From contig JACTMY010000016.1 in assembly GCA_014584395.1 (NCBI GenBank), positions 30,625 through 94,624 on the forward strand: a DNA stretch of 64,000 nt, given 5' to 3'. The notes below the pieces were generated by a model, which saw only the letters and a list, made by a program, of their open reading frames with translations, ran no database searches and was not told the DNA's origin. How positions within the stretch are numbered: the stretch's first letter is position 1; each line of letters opens with the position of its first letter. The position numbers and the translations under genes were made by a program. Positions 1 through 11,952 of the stretch are shown in pieces. The DNA comes from Planctomycetota bacterium (GTDB taxonomy: Bacteria > Planctomycetota > Planctomycetia > Gemmatales > HRBIN36).

Positions 1-378
1 GCCCTGTGCCACTCGATCCAGCGCTGCTTCCCATTGATCATCGCTGGCCACGCCAGGATGAACCACAAGGAAATCCAATCCCAAGCGATCCGCTCTTTCC
101 CATTCGATGGCCAAAGCATCCACGGACCGCTGATGAAGGACCGGATCTTTCGTGGCCAGGTTCAGGAGGTAAGCCGCGTGGGCGGCCGTGAACGCGATTT
201 GATGTTCCCGCCGTTTGCCGTGAAAGTGATCGACCATCTCCTGGGTCAGCGGGGCGGCGCGCCATTGGCGATTGCTCTTCGTGAAAAGCTGACACGCTTC
301 CATGCCGAGGCGGGCGGCGGCGTCAAGAGCGTTGGCGGGTTCTCCCGCCGCGGACATGTGAGCGCCGAAAAACGGCAT
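1..378 (-). CDS. nfo: Endonuclease IV (AP endonuclease), N-terminal part, cut by left edge
   Basis: Endonuclease IV cuts the DNA backbone 5' of abasic sites during base excision repair, using a zinc cluster in a TIM barrel. The visible 126 codons hold GAHMSAAG near the N-terminus, then QLFTKSNRQWRA, a His in a TAAHAAYLLN stretch and a second His in VVHPG. These match the order and spacing of E. coli Nfo, where both His are zinc ligands. The C-terminal half is outside the window. ATG at 378 has AGGA seven bases upstream and lies 35 bases after the stop of the upstream same-strand gene, so the two may be cotranscribed. The family is clear despite the truncation. Confidence 0.9.
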   Translation of the reverse strand, partial: MPFFGAHMSAAGEPANALDAAARLGMEACQLFTKSNRQWRAAPLTQEMVDHFHGKRREHQIAFTAAHAAYLLNLATKDPVLHQRSVDALAIEWERADRLGLDFLVVHPGVASDDQWEAALDRVAQG

Positions 379-413
379 GAGCCAATCCTGAAGCCAAGCG
401 TTGGGACCAAAAC

Positions 414-1445
414 TTAGGGAGATTTGCCTGGACCACGGTCGGGAGCGACGTCCAGCTTGCGAAAGCGGCTCAACTCCGACTCACGCTTGCTCATCAACTC
501 GATGCGCTGCTTGAGGAGTTGACCATAATTCAATTCCTTGAAGGTAAGTTGCTTCTCCTGGTCGTTCAATTGGATCATGGACTGCAGCTCGGGTTCCGTA
601 ATCTGCCGCGGCATGCTCCATTCCCAAAGCGACAACCGTTCGAGGTAGCCTTCATACTTGATGGGGCCCCACCATTCGGCCCGGCGCGGGAACAAGGTTT
701 GGCGATCCAGATAAAGCCGGCATTCCCGGGGGAAGAAGGTGAAGCTTTGTCGCCGGTCCCACTGTTCGCGTTCATTGGGCACGTGGGCTTCCTCGCCGGG
801 CTTTTTTACAGGGGCGAGCACATCGAGCACTTCCTTGTTCCAGGTGCCAACGAGCAGGTAACATTCCACCTTTTGTCCGTCTGGCAACGTCAAGGTTTCG
901 ATCGTGGCCGGCTTGAACTGCATGTGTTTTTGCAAGTCTTGTATGGTGGGGCGCAGGCCGTGGAACCCATGTTCCGTATCGATGTCGAAGCGAAGCTGCT
1001 TCGCTTTGTCCACATCCAGGTTGGTTTTGCCCAATTCGACCAGCTTGATCTCTTCGTCCATGTCCGTGATGCGGTAGGTTTCGGCCTGGGTCACATCGCC
1101 CAGGTTTGAAATTCGCCAAATGGTGGTCCCATCGCCGATGATCTTGGTGAGGACTTTGATGGTGCCTTGTGCGCTTTCCGCTTCATAGCGCACCCGCCTT
1201 TGGGGGGCAACGATGGACCGCGCTTTCAACGACGTGGCCAGCCCAGGAGTCCGCGTCCACTGCGTGTAGTGTACTTCATAGAGGGAGAGCTTCTCCAAAT
1301 GGGCGATGCATTGGTTGAGTAAATCTTGGGGATTGAGGGAAGTTGTTGAGCTTGGTAAAGACGTGGAAGGGGGTTGCTGATAAGTCGCCAGGGAGATGGA
1401 AGGACAAAAAGCCAAGATGAAGAGCAGCATCATTCGTGTGGACAT
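414..1445 (-). CDS. Secreted TIGR03009-like planctomycete protein
   Basis: 343 aa. The first 20 residues form a signal peptide (MSTRMMLLFILAFCPSISLA), so the protein is probably exported. The rest is soluble: a helical part around residues 40-60 (LLNQCIAHLEKLSLYEVHYTQW), then beta-rich sequence with repeated W/Y positions, and a charged C-terminal third. From memory this resembles the TIGR03009 family, found almost only in planctomycetes and of unknown function; the fold recalls outer-membrane lipoprotein carriers such as LolA, but that is inference. GGAAG lies nine bases before the ATG. It is divergent from the gene at 1641 and precedes nfo on the same strand. Confidence 0.7.
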   Translation of the reverse strand: MSTRMMLLFILAFCPSISLATYQQPPSTSLPSSTTSLNPQDLLNQCIAHLEKLSLYEVHYTQWTRTPGLATSLKARSIVAPQRRVRYEAESAQGTIKVLTKIIGDGTTIWRISNLGDVTQAETYRITDMDEEIKLVELGKTNLDVDKAKQLRFDIDTEHGFHGLRPTIQDLQKHMQFKPATIETLTLPDGQKVECYLLVGTWNKEVLDVLAPVKKPGEEAHVPNEREQWDRRQSFTFFPRECRLYLDRQTLFPRRAEWWGPIKYEGYLERLSLWEWSMPRQITEPELQSMIQLNDQEKQLTFKELNYGQLLKQRIELMSKRESELSRFRKLDVAPDRGPGKSP

Positions 1446-1640
1446 GGGTGGTTTCTTCCGAATTTGACGAAAGAAGCTTACGGGATATGCCGAGTATACA
1501 GTTTAGACGACCACGACGACAAGCGCTATGGTCAGGGGTTTCTACACGCTTACCAAGGTTCCAGCTTACCGGCCCAGGGGAAAGTGGCCAGGTCGAAAAC
1601 GACGTGAGCAGGGGCCGTAGGCCGTGGCGAGGGGATGAAT

Positions 1641-2684
1641 ATGAAACGGACTGCGGGTTGGTTGATCACTTTGGCTGCGGCCAGCGGTTGCGTGGCCACG
1701 GATTCGAGCTACTATCGAGGCCCGATGGGTCACGGTGGCATGACGTCGGCACCGGCCATGGCCGGCGCCGTCGGACCTTGGGGCGAGCCGGTCGGCGGCG
1801 GGGCCGCGATGGCCAGCATGCCGCCGCACGCGATGGCGGCGCAAATGGGCATGCCACCGGAAGTGTTCCAAGCCACGATGATGGGGCAAGGCGGCCAAGT
1901 CATGCAGGCCCATTACATGGCCGGCATGGCGGCGGGCGGCATTGTGCCCGCTCAATGCTGCGTGGGTGGCGGCATGGGCGCGGGCATGGGCGGCGGTGCG
2001 GGCAATAATGGCGGCGCCTATGTCACGCAGCGAACGCAGGTTCGCTTTGCCGGTCCCGCGGGCGCCAAGATTGGTTGGCACGTGGCGACGGGCGGTCAGG
2101 GCGTGGCCACGCACATGATGGATGTGCCCAGCCGGTTTAACTTCCTGCAAGCCTCCATCTATCGACTGAAACTCTCGGACATCCCCGGCCGTCAAGGTCT
2201 GGAGCTGTATCCAACGATCGAAGTCGTGCCGAGCAATGCCAAGACGGATGCGTTCCTCGCGCATAATTACGTCCCGGTGGAATTCAGCGATGAAGACTTC
2301 GATCAAGTGATGTCGGGGAATTTCATCACGAAGGTGATCTATCTGCCCGACGCGGCCTATCAATCGCAGGCCGTGGGCGGCCCCGAAGAAATCAGCTCGA
2401 CGCGGCTGGAACCCGGCGTGGATCCGATTGCCGAAGCCCAGCGCCGCGGCCACATCCTGCTGATCATTCGCGTCGGCGGCATCGATCTGGAAGCGCGCAA
2501 CACGCCGCCGCTGTCGGCTCCCGCGGATGGCGGAGCGCTGATGGACATGCCGGTGATGCCGAACATGCCCATGCCGCCAGCGCCAGTGATGCCTGCCGGG
2601 CACGTTTCGGGAAGCAAGCCCCGCGTCGGGTTGCTGAACAGTTCGACGCCGGTCTTTCCGCAAACGGCAATCCCCGTGAAGTAA
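1641..2684 (+). CDS. Met/Gly-rich lipoprotein, first of a pair with a shared core domain
   Basis: 347 aa, function unknown. The N-terminus MKRTAGWLITLAAASGC ends in a lipobox-like ASGC, suggesting a lipid-anchored protein. Residues 25-130 are low complexity and very rich in Met, Gly, Ala and Pro. A folded core follows (about 135-270: QVRFAGPAGAKIGWHV to GHILLIIRVGGID), then a Pro/Met-rich tail. The core matches in order the start of the next gene (IYRLKL against IYRVRF, FITKVIYLPD against MVTKVIVLED). The second ATG (1641) is chosen because GAGGGG lies six bases before it and would abut the ATG at 1635. Confidence 0.65.
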   Translation: MKRTAGWLITLAAASGCVATDSSYYRGPMGHGGMTSAPAMAGAVGPWGEPVGGGAAMASMPPHAMAAQMGMPPEVFQATMMGQGGQVMQAHYMAGMAAGGIVPAQCCVGGGMGAGMGGGAGNNGGAYVTQRTQVRFAGPAGAKIGWHVATGGQGVATHMMDVPSRFNFLQASIYRLKLSDIPGRQGLELYPTIEVVPSNAKTDAFLAHNYVPVEFSDEDFDQVMSGNFITKVIYLPDAAYQSQAVGGPEEISSTRLEPGVDPIAEAQRRGHILLIIRVGGIDLEARNTPPLSAPADGGALMDMPVMPNMPMPPAPVMPAGHVSGSKPRVGLLNSSTPVFPQTAIPVK

Positions 2685-2853
2685 CAACGTCCTGACCGCA
2701 AGGAAGGTCGAGACATCGAAACTTCGGGCGATGGGGTTTAAGTCCTGGGAATGCACGGCACACGTCGTCCCTTCCTCGGAACTTAAACCCTGTTGCTGTT
2801 CAAGAGCGTCAAGGACAGGAACTCGTGGACCGAAAGAGGGATGGTGGACGGCC

Positions 2854-4263
2854 ATGAAGCGAGCAGGGATGATCGGCCTGGGCATTGTGCTCGTGGGTTT
2901 TGTTGCCGCGGCGACCGCGCAACCGCCGATGGCAGCCGCCGCGAATGGCCCCATTTTTTATGTGAAACTGCAAGGCCGCGATGGGATGCGCGTGACCTTC
3001 TATGAAGGCCCTCAGACGAGCCGCACGGCGGCGTGCCCCGTGGTCGTTTCGCTTCGTCCCGGCTGGATTTATCGGGTCCGCTTCGACGGCGCGTCCGCCC
3101 ATTCCGACGAACCGATTTACGCCAGTTTGCAAGCACGCGACGTGCTGCGCATGCCGGCGCGGGTGAAAGCCAGCGATCATCCCGCTCCTCTTTCAATCAC
3201 CACTCAAGATCATGAGCAAGTTCAGTGGGGAGCGATGGTGACCAAAGTCATCGTGCTGGAAGACCCCGAAAATGTTCTGGCGATCCCCGCGGCGGATGAC
3301 GTTTCCGCCGAAGTCGAAGCCTTGCCCTCGGAACATCTCCGCGTCTTTGCGGAAAACCATGGCCGGCCCATGCTGACCATCCGGATGGGGAGCCGCGAGC
3401 CCGATGCGTCCGAATTGAGCGGGCAAGTCGTGCCGCGCTTCACGTGCGTGGGCAACCCCATGATCGGGCCTGATGGATTGCCCATCCTGGTGCCGCCCAA
3501 GGGTGGTGAAGAATGCGTCCGCGACGGCGGCGACGGCAAGAACCGCGTTCATTTTGGACCCAGCGGCAAGCTCCAAGGGCTGGACCCAGCGGATACCGTG
3601 GCGGAATTCACAACGGGGCAGGGGGTGCGCAAGCTGGTTATTTCCAACCCCGTCTGTGTCTATTCGCCGCGCTATGTGGTGATCCGCCAACTCGCTTCCC
3701 TTGGGCAAACCAGCACGATTTGGGAATCGGGCCAGCTCGCGCAAAACGAGAGCGGGTGGAAGCTGTTGGCCAAACAAAATCCTGAAAAAGCTAAGCAAAT
3801 CGATGAGCCTGCGACCGTGCAATCGCGCGTCCGCACCAGTGCCAACATTCGCGTGGACTCTACTCAGTCGACGCGCAGGGCCGTGGGGCTCTCCGCCGTC
3901 GCTTCCATGACGGGTGTGGGCGTGGTCGAAGGCAAGGAGATTCCCAAAGTCTCCGTCTTCCTGCCCGGCGACTTCCTGATATTACAAAAGTCGGCCTCCA
4001 CCGAAAGCGCCCGCGTGGGGGACGTCGTGACCTTCACCATCAAGTGCATCAACAACACGAATCAAGTCATGAACGACGTGGCCATCGTCGACAGCCTGTC
4101 CGCGCGGTTCGAATACATTCCCGGCACGGCTCAAGCCGACAAGGAAGCTGTTTTCTTGACGCAGGATAATGAGGCGGAATCGCTAATCTTGCGGTGGGAA
4201 TTGCGTGAACCGCTGGCCCCGGGGCAAACGGCTACTGTCAAGTTCCAGGTCAAGGTTCGCTAA
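2854..4263 (+). CDS. Secreted protein with core domain and C-terminal DUF11-like domain
   Basis: 469 aa, exported through a signal peptide (MKRAGMIGLGIVLVGFVAAATAQ). Residues 30-170 form a core resembling that of the preceding gene. Residues 175-340 are unrecognised. From about 375 the sequence reads as a DUF11-type Ig-like repeat: LQKSASTESARVGDVVTFTI, then a conserved NNTNQVMNDVAIVDSLSARF, FEYIPGTA and a closing APGQTATVKFQVKV. Such repeats are common in surface proteins; a structural or adhesive role is inference. The start at 2854 gives a clean signal peptide; the frame is open further upstream to 2731. It lies 169 bases after the paired gene and is followed by a strong hairpin. Confidence 0.72.
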   Translation: MKRAGMIGLGIVLVGFVAAATAQPPMAAAANGPIFYVKLQGRDGMRVTFYEGPQTSRTAACPVVVSLRPGWIYRVRFDGASAHSDEPIYASLQARDVLRMPARVKASDHPAPLSITTQDHEQVQWGAMVTKVIVLEDPENVLAIPAADDVSAEVEALPSEHLRVFAENHGRPMLTIRMGSREPDASELSGQVVPRFTCVGNPMIGPDGLPILVPPKGGEECVRDGGDGKNRVHFGPSGKLQGLDPADTVAEFTTGQGVRKLVISNPVCVYSPRYVVIRQLASLGQTSTIWESGQLAQNESGWKLLAKQNPEKAKQIDEPATVQSRVRTSANIRVDSTQSTRRAVGLSAVASMTGVGVVEGKEIPKVSVFLPGDFLILQKSASTESARVGDVVTFTIKCINNTNQVMNDVAIVDSLSARFEYIPGTAQADKEAVFLTQDNEAESLILRWELREPLAPGQTATVKFQVKVR

Positions 4264-4301
4264 AGCCCTTCAGTTAATTGATTCGCTTGAAACAACAGAA
4301 A

Positions 4302-4337
4302 CAGGCCGCCCGCGCCATCGGCGGCCTGCAAGCTTTT
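4302..4337. terminator. Bidirectional intrinsic terminator between convergent genes
   Basis: A perfect 9-bp stem (CAGGCCGCC at 4302-4310 with GGCGGCCTG at 4320-4328) and a 9-base loop is followed on the plus strand by CAAGCTTTT and on the minus strand by TTTCTGTTGTTTC. It sits between the stop of the plus gene at 4263 and the stop of the minus kinase at 4362 and can serve both. Confidence 0.75.
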
Positions 4338-4361
4338 CATGCCCCCAGCCGAAGGTGGCGT

Positions 4362-7058
<2,697 letters not shown>

Positions 7059-7297
7059 GACAATGGGTCCTTCGACCATTTGCTTCGTCAAAATCTGCGG
7101 TCAAACGGTGGACGGTACGCAAACATTATCAATAATGTTAGATCTGGGGGCAAACGAAGAAGCCGTAAAGGTAGGATGAAGGCGCAACCGTCGGCAATGC
7201 AACGCATACGGTTTCACAGGGGATCCCGTCAAGCCATTGGAGTTGGCCAGCGGTTGATCTCGCAGCGTACTTGACGTTCGCTCGAAGTGAGTTGAAA

Positions 7298-8650
7298 TTA
7301 ATTCTGATCAGCCGAGGCGCCGATGAGGTAGCCGCGCAGATCGCGGTAGATTTGCTCGCCGCGCTCGCGCCATTCCGCCGTGAGCTTTTTCCCGACGAAA
7401 CGCAGGACGACAGTGATCCAAACGTAATTCTTATGTTTCGGATCGTTGCTTTCGAAGAGCTGCAATTCCATTTCGATGTCCGGCTTGGGGGAGGACCAGG
7501 AAAACCATCCGGAGGAGGGGGGCGCATAATGCGTTCCCTTGGCGCCAAGAAGGACCCGAATCTTGCCTGGCAAGCTTTCGATTAATTCGCCGCGCACGTC
7601 ATGGATAAAGCCGGTCAGTTTGAAGGAAGCCACGGCTTGGGGCATCCAGGCCTGCATTTGATAGGCCATGGTGGCCGGATCGAGGATATCCGGCAAGGGG
7701 GGAGGAGCAGCATCCTGAGCCCTCATGACTCCGGAGTTGCGTTGTTGCGGTTGGGCTGGTTGTATCGGCGCGGCGGGGATTTGGCTTGAATAGGGATCTT
7801 CCCCCGAAGTGAGGGCTTCCATGTATCGGGAATAGAATTCTCGGGCTGTATGGAACCGATCTTCGGGACGTTTGGCCAGGCATTTCATCACAACGCGCTC
7901 AATCGCTGGCGGGATAAAAAATTCCTCCGAGGCCATGGGGGGGGGCTGCTCGATGGCGTGAGCCAAAAGGGTGTCCATCGTGGACAGGCCATCGAAGGGG
8001 ATGCGGCCCGTGAGCATTTCGTAGACGATGACCCCCATGCTGTAGATATCGGTGTGGTGGTCGGTCTCCTCGCCGCGGGCTTGTTCGGGTGAAACGTAGG
8101 CTGGCGTGCCCAGCATGTATTCGTTGTTTTCCGAAACGGATTTGATCGTCGGCCCGGCGGTGAATTTGGCCAAGCCGAAATCCATGACTTTCAGCTTTTC
8201 GTATTGCGTATCGGCATCGAGGATCATCAGGTTCGAAGGCTTCAGATCGCGGTGGACGATGCCTTTGTTGTGGGCATCGTGGAGCACTTCGCACAACTGT
8301 CCGAGCAGCCGGCTGGCCCGCTGCGGCGTGAAGCGTTTGTTGTCGCGCAACACCATGTCCAGGGTTTTCCCCTTAACGTACTCCATGATGATGCAGGGGC
8401 CATCCACGGAGTCGAGCTTGGCATCGTACAGGGCCACGGCATAGGGGTGTTGAAATTGGGCCATGGCCTGCATTTCCTGCAGGAAGCACTGTTGAAAACG
8501 CGGGTCGCTGGCTACGTGTTCATGCATGACCTTGACCACGACCTCGCGATTCAAATCGACCTGGCGAGCGAGATAGACGCGTCCCATGCCGCCTTCACCG
8601 AGCTGGCGAATCACACGGTAACGGTCCAAATATACCTTTTGATGAATCAT
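7298..8650 (-). CDS. Soluble Ser/Thr protein kinase
   Basis: 450 aa Hanks-type kinase that should phosphorylate Ser/Thr on unknown targets. The kinase domain occupies residues 11-280: GEGGMG (18-23), VVVK Lys40, HRDLKPSN with Asp135, DFG (157-159), GTPAYVSPEQARG. A Pro/Gln-rich linker (about 290-325) precedes a 120-residue C-terminal domain, unrecognised, with several beta-like stretches (IEMELQLFES, YVWITVVLRFVG). No membrane helix is visible, so it is probably cytoplasmic, unlike the kinase 240 bases downstream on the same strand. There is no clear ribosome-binding site; ATG 8650 is kept because the domain starts nine residues later. dapL ends 153 bases upstream. Confidence 0.88.
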   Translation of the reverse strand: MIHQKVYLDRYRVIRQLGEGGMGRVYLARQVDLNREVVVKVMHEHVASDPRFQQCFLQEMQAMAQFQHPYAVALYDAKLDSVDGPCIIMEYVKGKTLDMVLRDNKRFTPQRASRLLGQLCEVLHDAHNKGIVHRDLKPSNLMILDADTQYEKLKVMDFGLAKFTAGPTIKSVSENNEYMLGTPAYVSPEQARGEETDHHTDIYSMGVIVYEMLTGRIPFDGLSTMDTLLAHAIEQPPPMASEEFFIPPAIERVVMKCLAKRPEDRFHTAREFYSRYMEALTSGEDPYSSQIPAAPIQPAQPQQRNSGVMRAQDAAPPPLPDILDPATMAYQMQAWMPQAVASFKLTGFIHDVRGELIESLPGKIRVLLGAKGTHYAPPSSGWFSWSSPKPDIEMELQLFESNDPKHKNYVWITVVLRFVGKKLTAEWRERGEQIYRDLRGYLIGASADQN

Positions 8651-8803
8651 TTCGGACTACCGAATATCCCTCGGTCAACAGCAGGGAATCGTGGCAAATG
8701 CCAATCCCCCTGTGCAATGGCAAGCCAGTCTGGAAAACTCCATCTTACCTCATCTTCGGGCCTCATGTTGGAAAAACTGGGCGACTTTTTCGCCTCGCTG
8801 ACG

Positions 8804-10051
8804 CTAAAACTCCAGTCCCAAGGGTTGCAAGCGGTTGACCAATTCCACCATCAAACGGTCCTCCTCGCCTTCATCTCGAGCCTCGTAAGTCGTGGAAAAG
8901 CGGAGATAGGGACCTGCGTCATCCCAGGGAACGCAGCAAATGGAGTACTCCTTGATGAGAAACTGGCACACGTCCTCGGCATCGGCAAAACCGCGATGGG
9001 TGCAGGCTTTCGGTGCGCGGACATAGAGAAAATAGGAGCCATCCGATCGCTTGGCGTCGAAGCCAACCTGGCGCAAAGCGTGCACGAGCTTATCCAGCCG
9101 GCGGCGATACTTGGACCGGGTGCCTTGCCAGATATCATCGTGGTCGAGGGCCGTGATGGCTGCTTTTTGAATCGGGATAAACTGTCCATTATCGCAATTG
9201 TCCTTCACGTCGGCAAAGGCCTGGACAATCTTGGCATGACCGGCAATAAATCCCATCCGCCAGCCGATCATGTTGAATCCCTTGGACATCGAGTGGACTT
9301 CCACCCCCACTTCCTTGGCCCCATCGATTTGGAGAAAGCTGAGCGGTTCGCCCTGAAAGGTGAGCAAGACATGGGCGGCGTCTTGAACAATGACGATCTT
9401 ATGTTGGTGGGCGAACTCAATCACGCGGCGATAGAAGTCCCGGTTGGCCACGGCTCCCGTCGGACTGTTGGGGTAATTGAGGACCAGCAACTTGGCCCGT
9501 TTGAGCACGTCGGCGGGAATGGCGTTGAGATCGGGAAGAAAGCCGTTTTCGGGCAGCAGGGGTAGCTTATGGACTTCGCCGCCGCAGTAGCGCGTATGAG
9601 TGCCTGCCACCGGATAGCCGGGCACGGTCATCAGCGTGATGTCGCCGGGGTTGATGAACACGGAGGGCAACATGGCGTAGATGGGTTTGGTGCCGATGGC
9701 ATGATTGATTTCCGTGACCGGATCCAATCCCACGTTGAACACGCGCTTCATGAACCGGGCCGCGGCTTCCTTGAACTCCAGGATGCCATTGTCGGCATAG
9801 CCCCGATTTTCTAACCGATCCACCTCCGCCTTGAGCGTGGCGCGCACCCGTTCATCGGCCATGTCGTCGTTTTCACCCACGCCAAAGTCCAACAAAAGCC
9901 GATCTGGATATTCCTTGAGAGCGGCCCGCTTGGCCCGCTTGATCTTTTCGAATTTGTAGATGGCCGTGCTCTTGCCGTAGTGCGCTCCGCCGATGCGATC
10001 GGCGAAAAGAGATTGAAACCAAGGATCGGGACCGGTTTGTGCTGCGGCCAT
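8804..10051 (-). CDS. dapL: LL-diaminopimelate aminotransferase
   Basis: 415 aa PLP enzyme of aminotransferase fold type I. DapL converts tetrahydrodipicolinate and glutamate directly to LL-diaminopimelate, bypassing the acylated intermediates of the DapD/C/E route, for lysine and peptidoglycan precursor supply. Visible features: YADNGILEFKEA, NYPNSPTGA, VQDAAH, and SMSKG carrying the PLP Lys (about 257) followed by FNMIGWRMGF. Length fits DapL. lysA elsewhere in the window would act later in the same pathway. The start is uncertain: ATG 10051 gives a normal N-terminus, but in-frame ATGs exist at 10069 and 10102. Another class I/II aminotransferase specificity cannot be excluded from motifs alone. 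Confidence 0.75.
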   Translation of the reverse strand: MAAAQTGPDPWFQSLFADRIGGAHYGKSTAIYKFEKIKRAKRAALKEYPDRLLLDFGVGENDDMADERVRATLKAEVDRLENRGYADNGILEFKEAAARFMKRVFNVGLDPVTEINHAIGTKPIYAMLPSVFINPGDITLMTVPGYPVAGTHTRYCGGEVHKLPLLPENGFLPDLNAIPADVLKRAKLLVLNYPNSPTGAVANRDFYRRVIEFAHQHKIVIVQDAAHVLLTFQGEPLSFLQIDGAKEVGVEVHSMSKGFNMIGWRMGFIAGHAKIVQAFADVKDNCDNGQFIPIQKAAITALDHDDIWQGTRSKYRRRLDKLVHALRQVGFDAKRSDGSYFLYVRAPKACTHRGFADAEDVCQFLIKEYSICCVPWDDAGPYLRFSTTYEARDEGEEDRLMVELVNRLQPLGLEF

Positions 10052-10121
10052 GGCAGGTCGATACCTCATCGTCGTGGCATCAGGGGTAGGGAATGGAGCC
10101 AACGACTATGATAAGGAACAG

Positions 10122-11894
10122 TCAAGGCTTTGGCTGGGGGGTGGCGCGAAGGGGAGGGGTGCGAACGGCGATCAAAAGACGACTGCGAGGGTCCCGCTTG
10201 CGGGCGTCCCCGGTCTCATCCAAGACCACCATCCAATGAACGTTGTCCAAATAAACTTCCAAGCGCAGTTGCGGGTGCAATTCCGCTTCAAACACCATCA
10301 GGTTGACCTGCCAACGATCCAGGATGGAACGCCAACCCGCCATCCCCGCTTTGACCGTATAAATCGCTTGCCAGTGTTCCTTAGGCACCAGATGGACGTG
10401 GGTGTAGATCGGCGGATGCATGGCGCTAGGCAAAGCCCAGAGCAAAAATTCGCCTTGAGTTTCCGAGGCGAAAATCCGTCCCGGAAAGGGGCCATGCCCC
10501 ACCTCTTTGCGCAACCATGCCGCCAACTCCGGGAAGAAGTTTTCCTCGGGATGTTGCAGTTGTTTCGCCAGGAGATAAGGCGTTCCGGGGTGCAAGGATT
10601 GATGGAGCAAACTCGGACCGCCCTGCGACCAGACAAAGCCAAGGCTTGACCAAAGAAACCCAATCCAAACCATGACGCCGATGATCAACAGGGGCCGCAG
10701 AGCTTGACCAACGGTTTTGGGCGACCAAATAGAAAAGGCTGTATGTGCTTGAGACGGGGCCGTCAGCCGTGCCCAGGGCGGCAGACAAATCCAGGGCATC
10801 ACCATGATCCACCACAACATCATGCGCTGGTGCTGGTAGACTTGCCACCCTAGCAGGACCAGGAGGATCATCTGCCCCAGCGGAATGGGGCCAAAAGTGC
10901 GGTCGGGTTGCGGTTCAGCGGGACGGAGGAGGCCCGTTGCGTGCGTGCAGAGCACAAGCACGAGCGAAGCCAGAAAGACATAACCGAAAGGCGTATGCCA
11001 TTCGAGGGGCTTCCATTCATCCATGAAGGCCAGATTCGGATGATCTCCGAAGGACCAGATTTCTGTGTAAATCGCGAAGAAGCGCGGATTGCACAACCCG
11101 ACGGCCAAGATCGCCAGCCACAGCAAACGCATGAGCATGCGAAAAGCTTCATCGCGCCAATACGCGCGCACTTTCACTCCAGCCGTGCGGACGATGCGCA
11201 GCATTTGCCCCCCGATGATGCCGAGGATAAAGACCAGTCCCACAATGAAGGAACCATGCCAATTCACCCAGAAGGCAAACACCACGGGCATGCCGTAGAT
11301 CGCAAGCTTGGTCGGCACGGGATCGCTCAGGGAAAGCAGCAAGAGAGCGAAGCACAATTCACCGAAGACTTGCGGACGCAGGATGCCCAGGTTGGAAAAA
11401 CTGAATAGGGCCATGACCACCAAGCCTGCCAAGGCCCATCCGAAAGATTGGCTGACTCTACGAAACGCCAAGAACATGATGGCAAACCGGGCAACGACCA
11501 GCACGGCATGGAAAAAGCGCAACGCCGCAACGCCGCCTGCCATGTGCATCTCAGGGTCGGACCCTGCTAGCCAGCCGCCGAATTGATAGACCTTGTAAAA
11601 CGTCCACTGCGCCAGCCAGGCAAACGGGGCATACGCTTCCCCGGGAGTCAGGTCTTGAAGAAACAGTTCATGTTCGGGAAGTTGGTGGTGTTGATCGATC
11701 CATTGGCCGTATTTGAGATGTCCCCAGACGTCTGTGTGCCAAAGTGGCGCATGATTGGCCAGCCAAAAGACGCCCATCAGCACCATCGCCACAAGCACGT
11801 GGCCGTAGTGCCACCGCCATCGGGGGGGCACCGTCTGACCCGATTCCAGAGGTTGAAAGACTTTCTCCGTGTCAAACGCAGTCACTGGATTCAT
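10122..11894 (-). CDS. Polytopic membrane protein, possible GT-C type glycosyltransferase
   Basis: 590 aa, not recognised. About ten hydrophobic segments span residues 28-430 (for example HVLVAMVLMGVFWLANH, GMPVVFAFWVNWHG, PLLIIGVMVWIGFLW). They are followed by a soluble domain of roughly 150 residues with GRIFASETQGEFLLWALP. A conserved-looking HTDVWGHLKYGQWI loop after the first helix, plus a C-terminal domain outside the membrane, resembles GT-C glycosyltransferases; this is inference, as no acceptor or donor motif is certain. It lies 58 bases after the giant TPR gene and 70 bases before dapL, all on the minus strand, so it is probably part of the exosortase transcription unit. Confidence 0.6.
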   Translation of the reverse strand: MNPVTAFDTEKVFQPLESGQTVPPRWRWHYGHVLVAMVLMGVFWLANHAPLWHTDVWGHLKYGQWIDQHHQLPEHELFLQDLTPGEAYAPFAWLAQWTFYKVYQFGGWLAGSDPEMHMAGGVAALRFFHAVLVVARFAIMFLAFRRVSQSFGWALAGLVVMALFSFSNLGILRPQVFGELCFALLLLSLSDPVPTKLAIYGMPVVFAFWVNWHGSFIVGLVFILGIIGGQMLRIVRTAGVKVRAYWRDEAFRMLMRLLWLAILAVGLCNPRFFAIYTEIWSFGDHPNLAFMDEWKPLEWHTPFGYVFLASLVLVLCTHATGLLRPAEPQPDRTFGPIPLGQMILLVLLGWQVYQHQRMMLWWIMVMPWICLPPWARLTAPSQAHTAFSIWSPKTVGQALRPLLIIGVMVWIGFLWSSLGFVWSQGGPSLLHQSLHPGTPYLLAKQLQHPEENFFPELAAWLRKEVGHGPFPGRIFASETQGEFLLWALPSAMHPPIYTHVHLVPKEHWQAIYTVKAGMAGWRSILDRWQVNLMVFEAELHPQLRLEVYLDNVHWMVVLDETGDARKRDPRSRLLIAVRTPPLRATPQPKP

Positions 11895-11952
11895 GGCGAA
11901 CCTTGCATCGGCTCCTGAATCGAGAATGGCTTCCTGGAGATATGCCAGCCGC

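Noticed and set aside
34..417. Plus frame of 127 codons at the left edge
   Set aside because: Antisense to the clear nfo N-terminus.
1566..2954. Long minus frame (462 codons) opposite the paired lipoprotein genes
   Set aside because: It lies antisense to two well-supported genes with ribosome-binding sites and signal peptides, and its protein is a His/Arg/Ala-rich composition typical of a shadow frame in GC-rich DNA.
8204..9565. Plus frame of 453 codons opposite the kinase and dapL
   Set aside because: Antisense to two genes with complete catalytic motifs; no domain or ribosome-binding site of its own.
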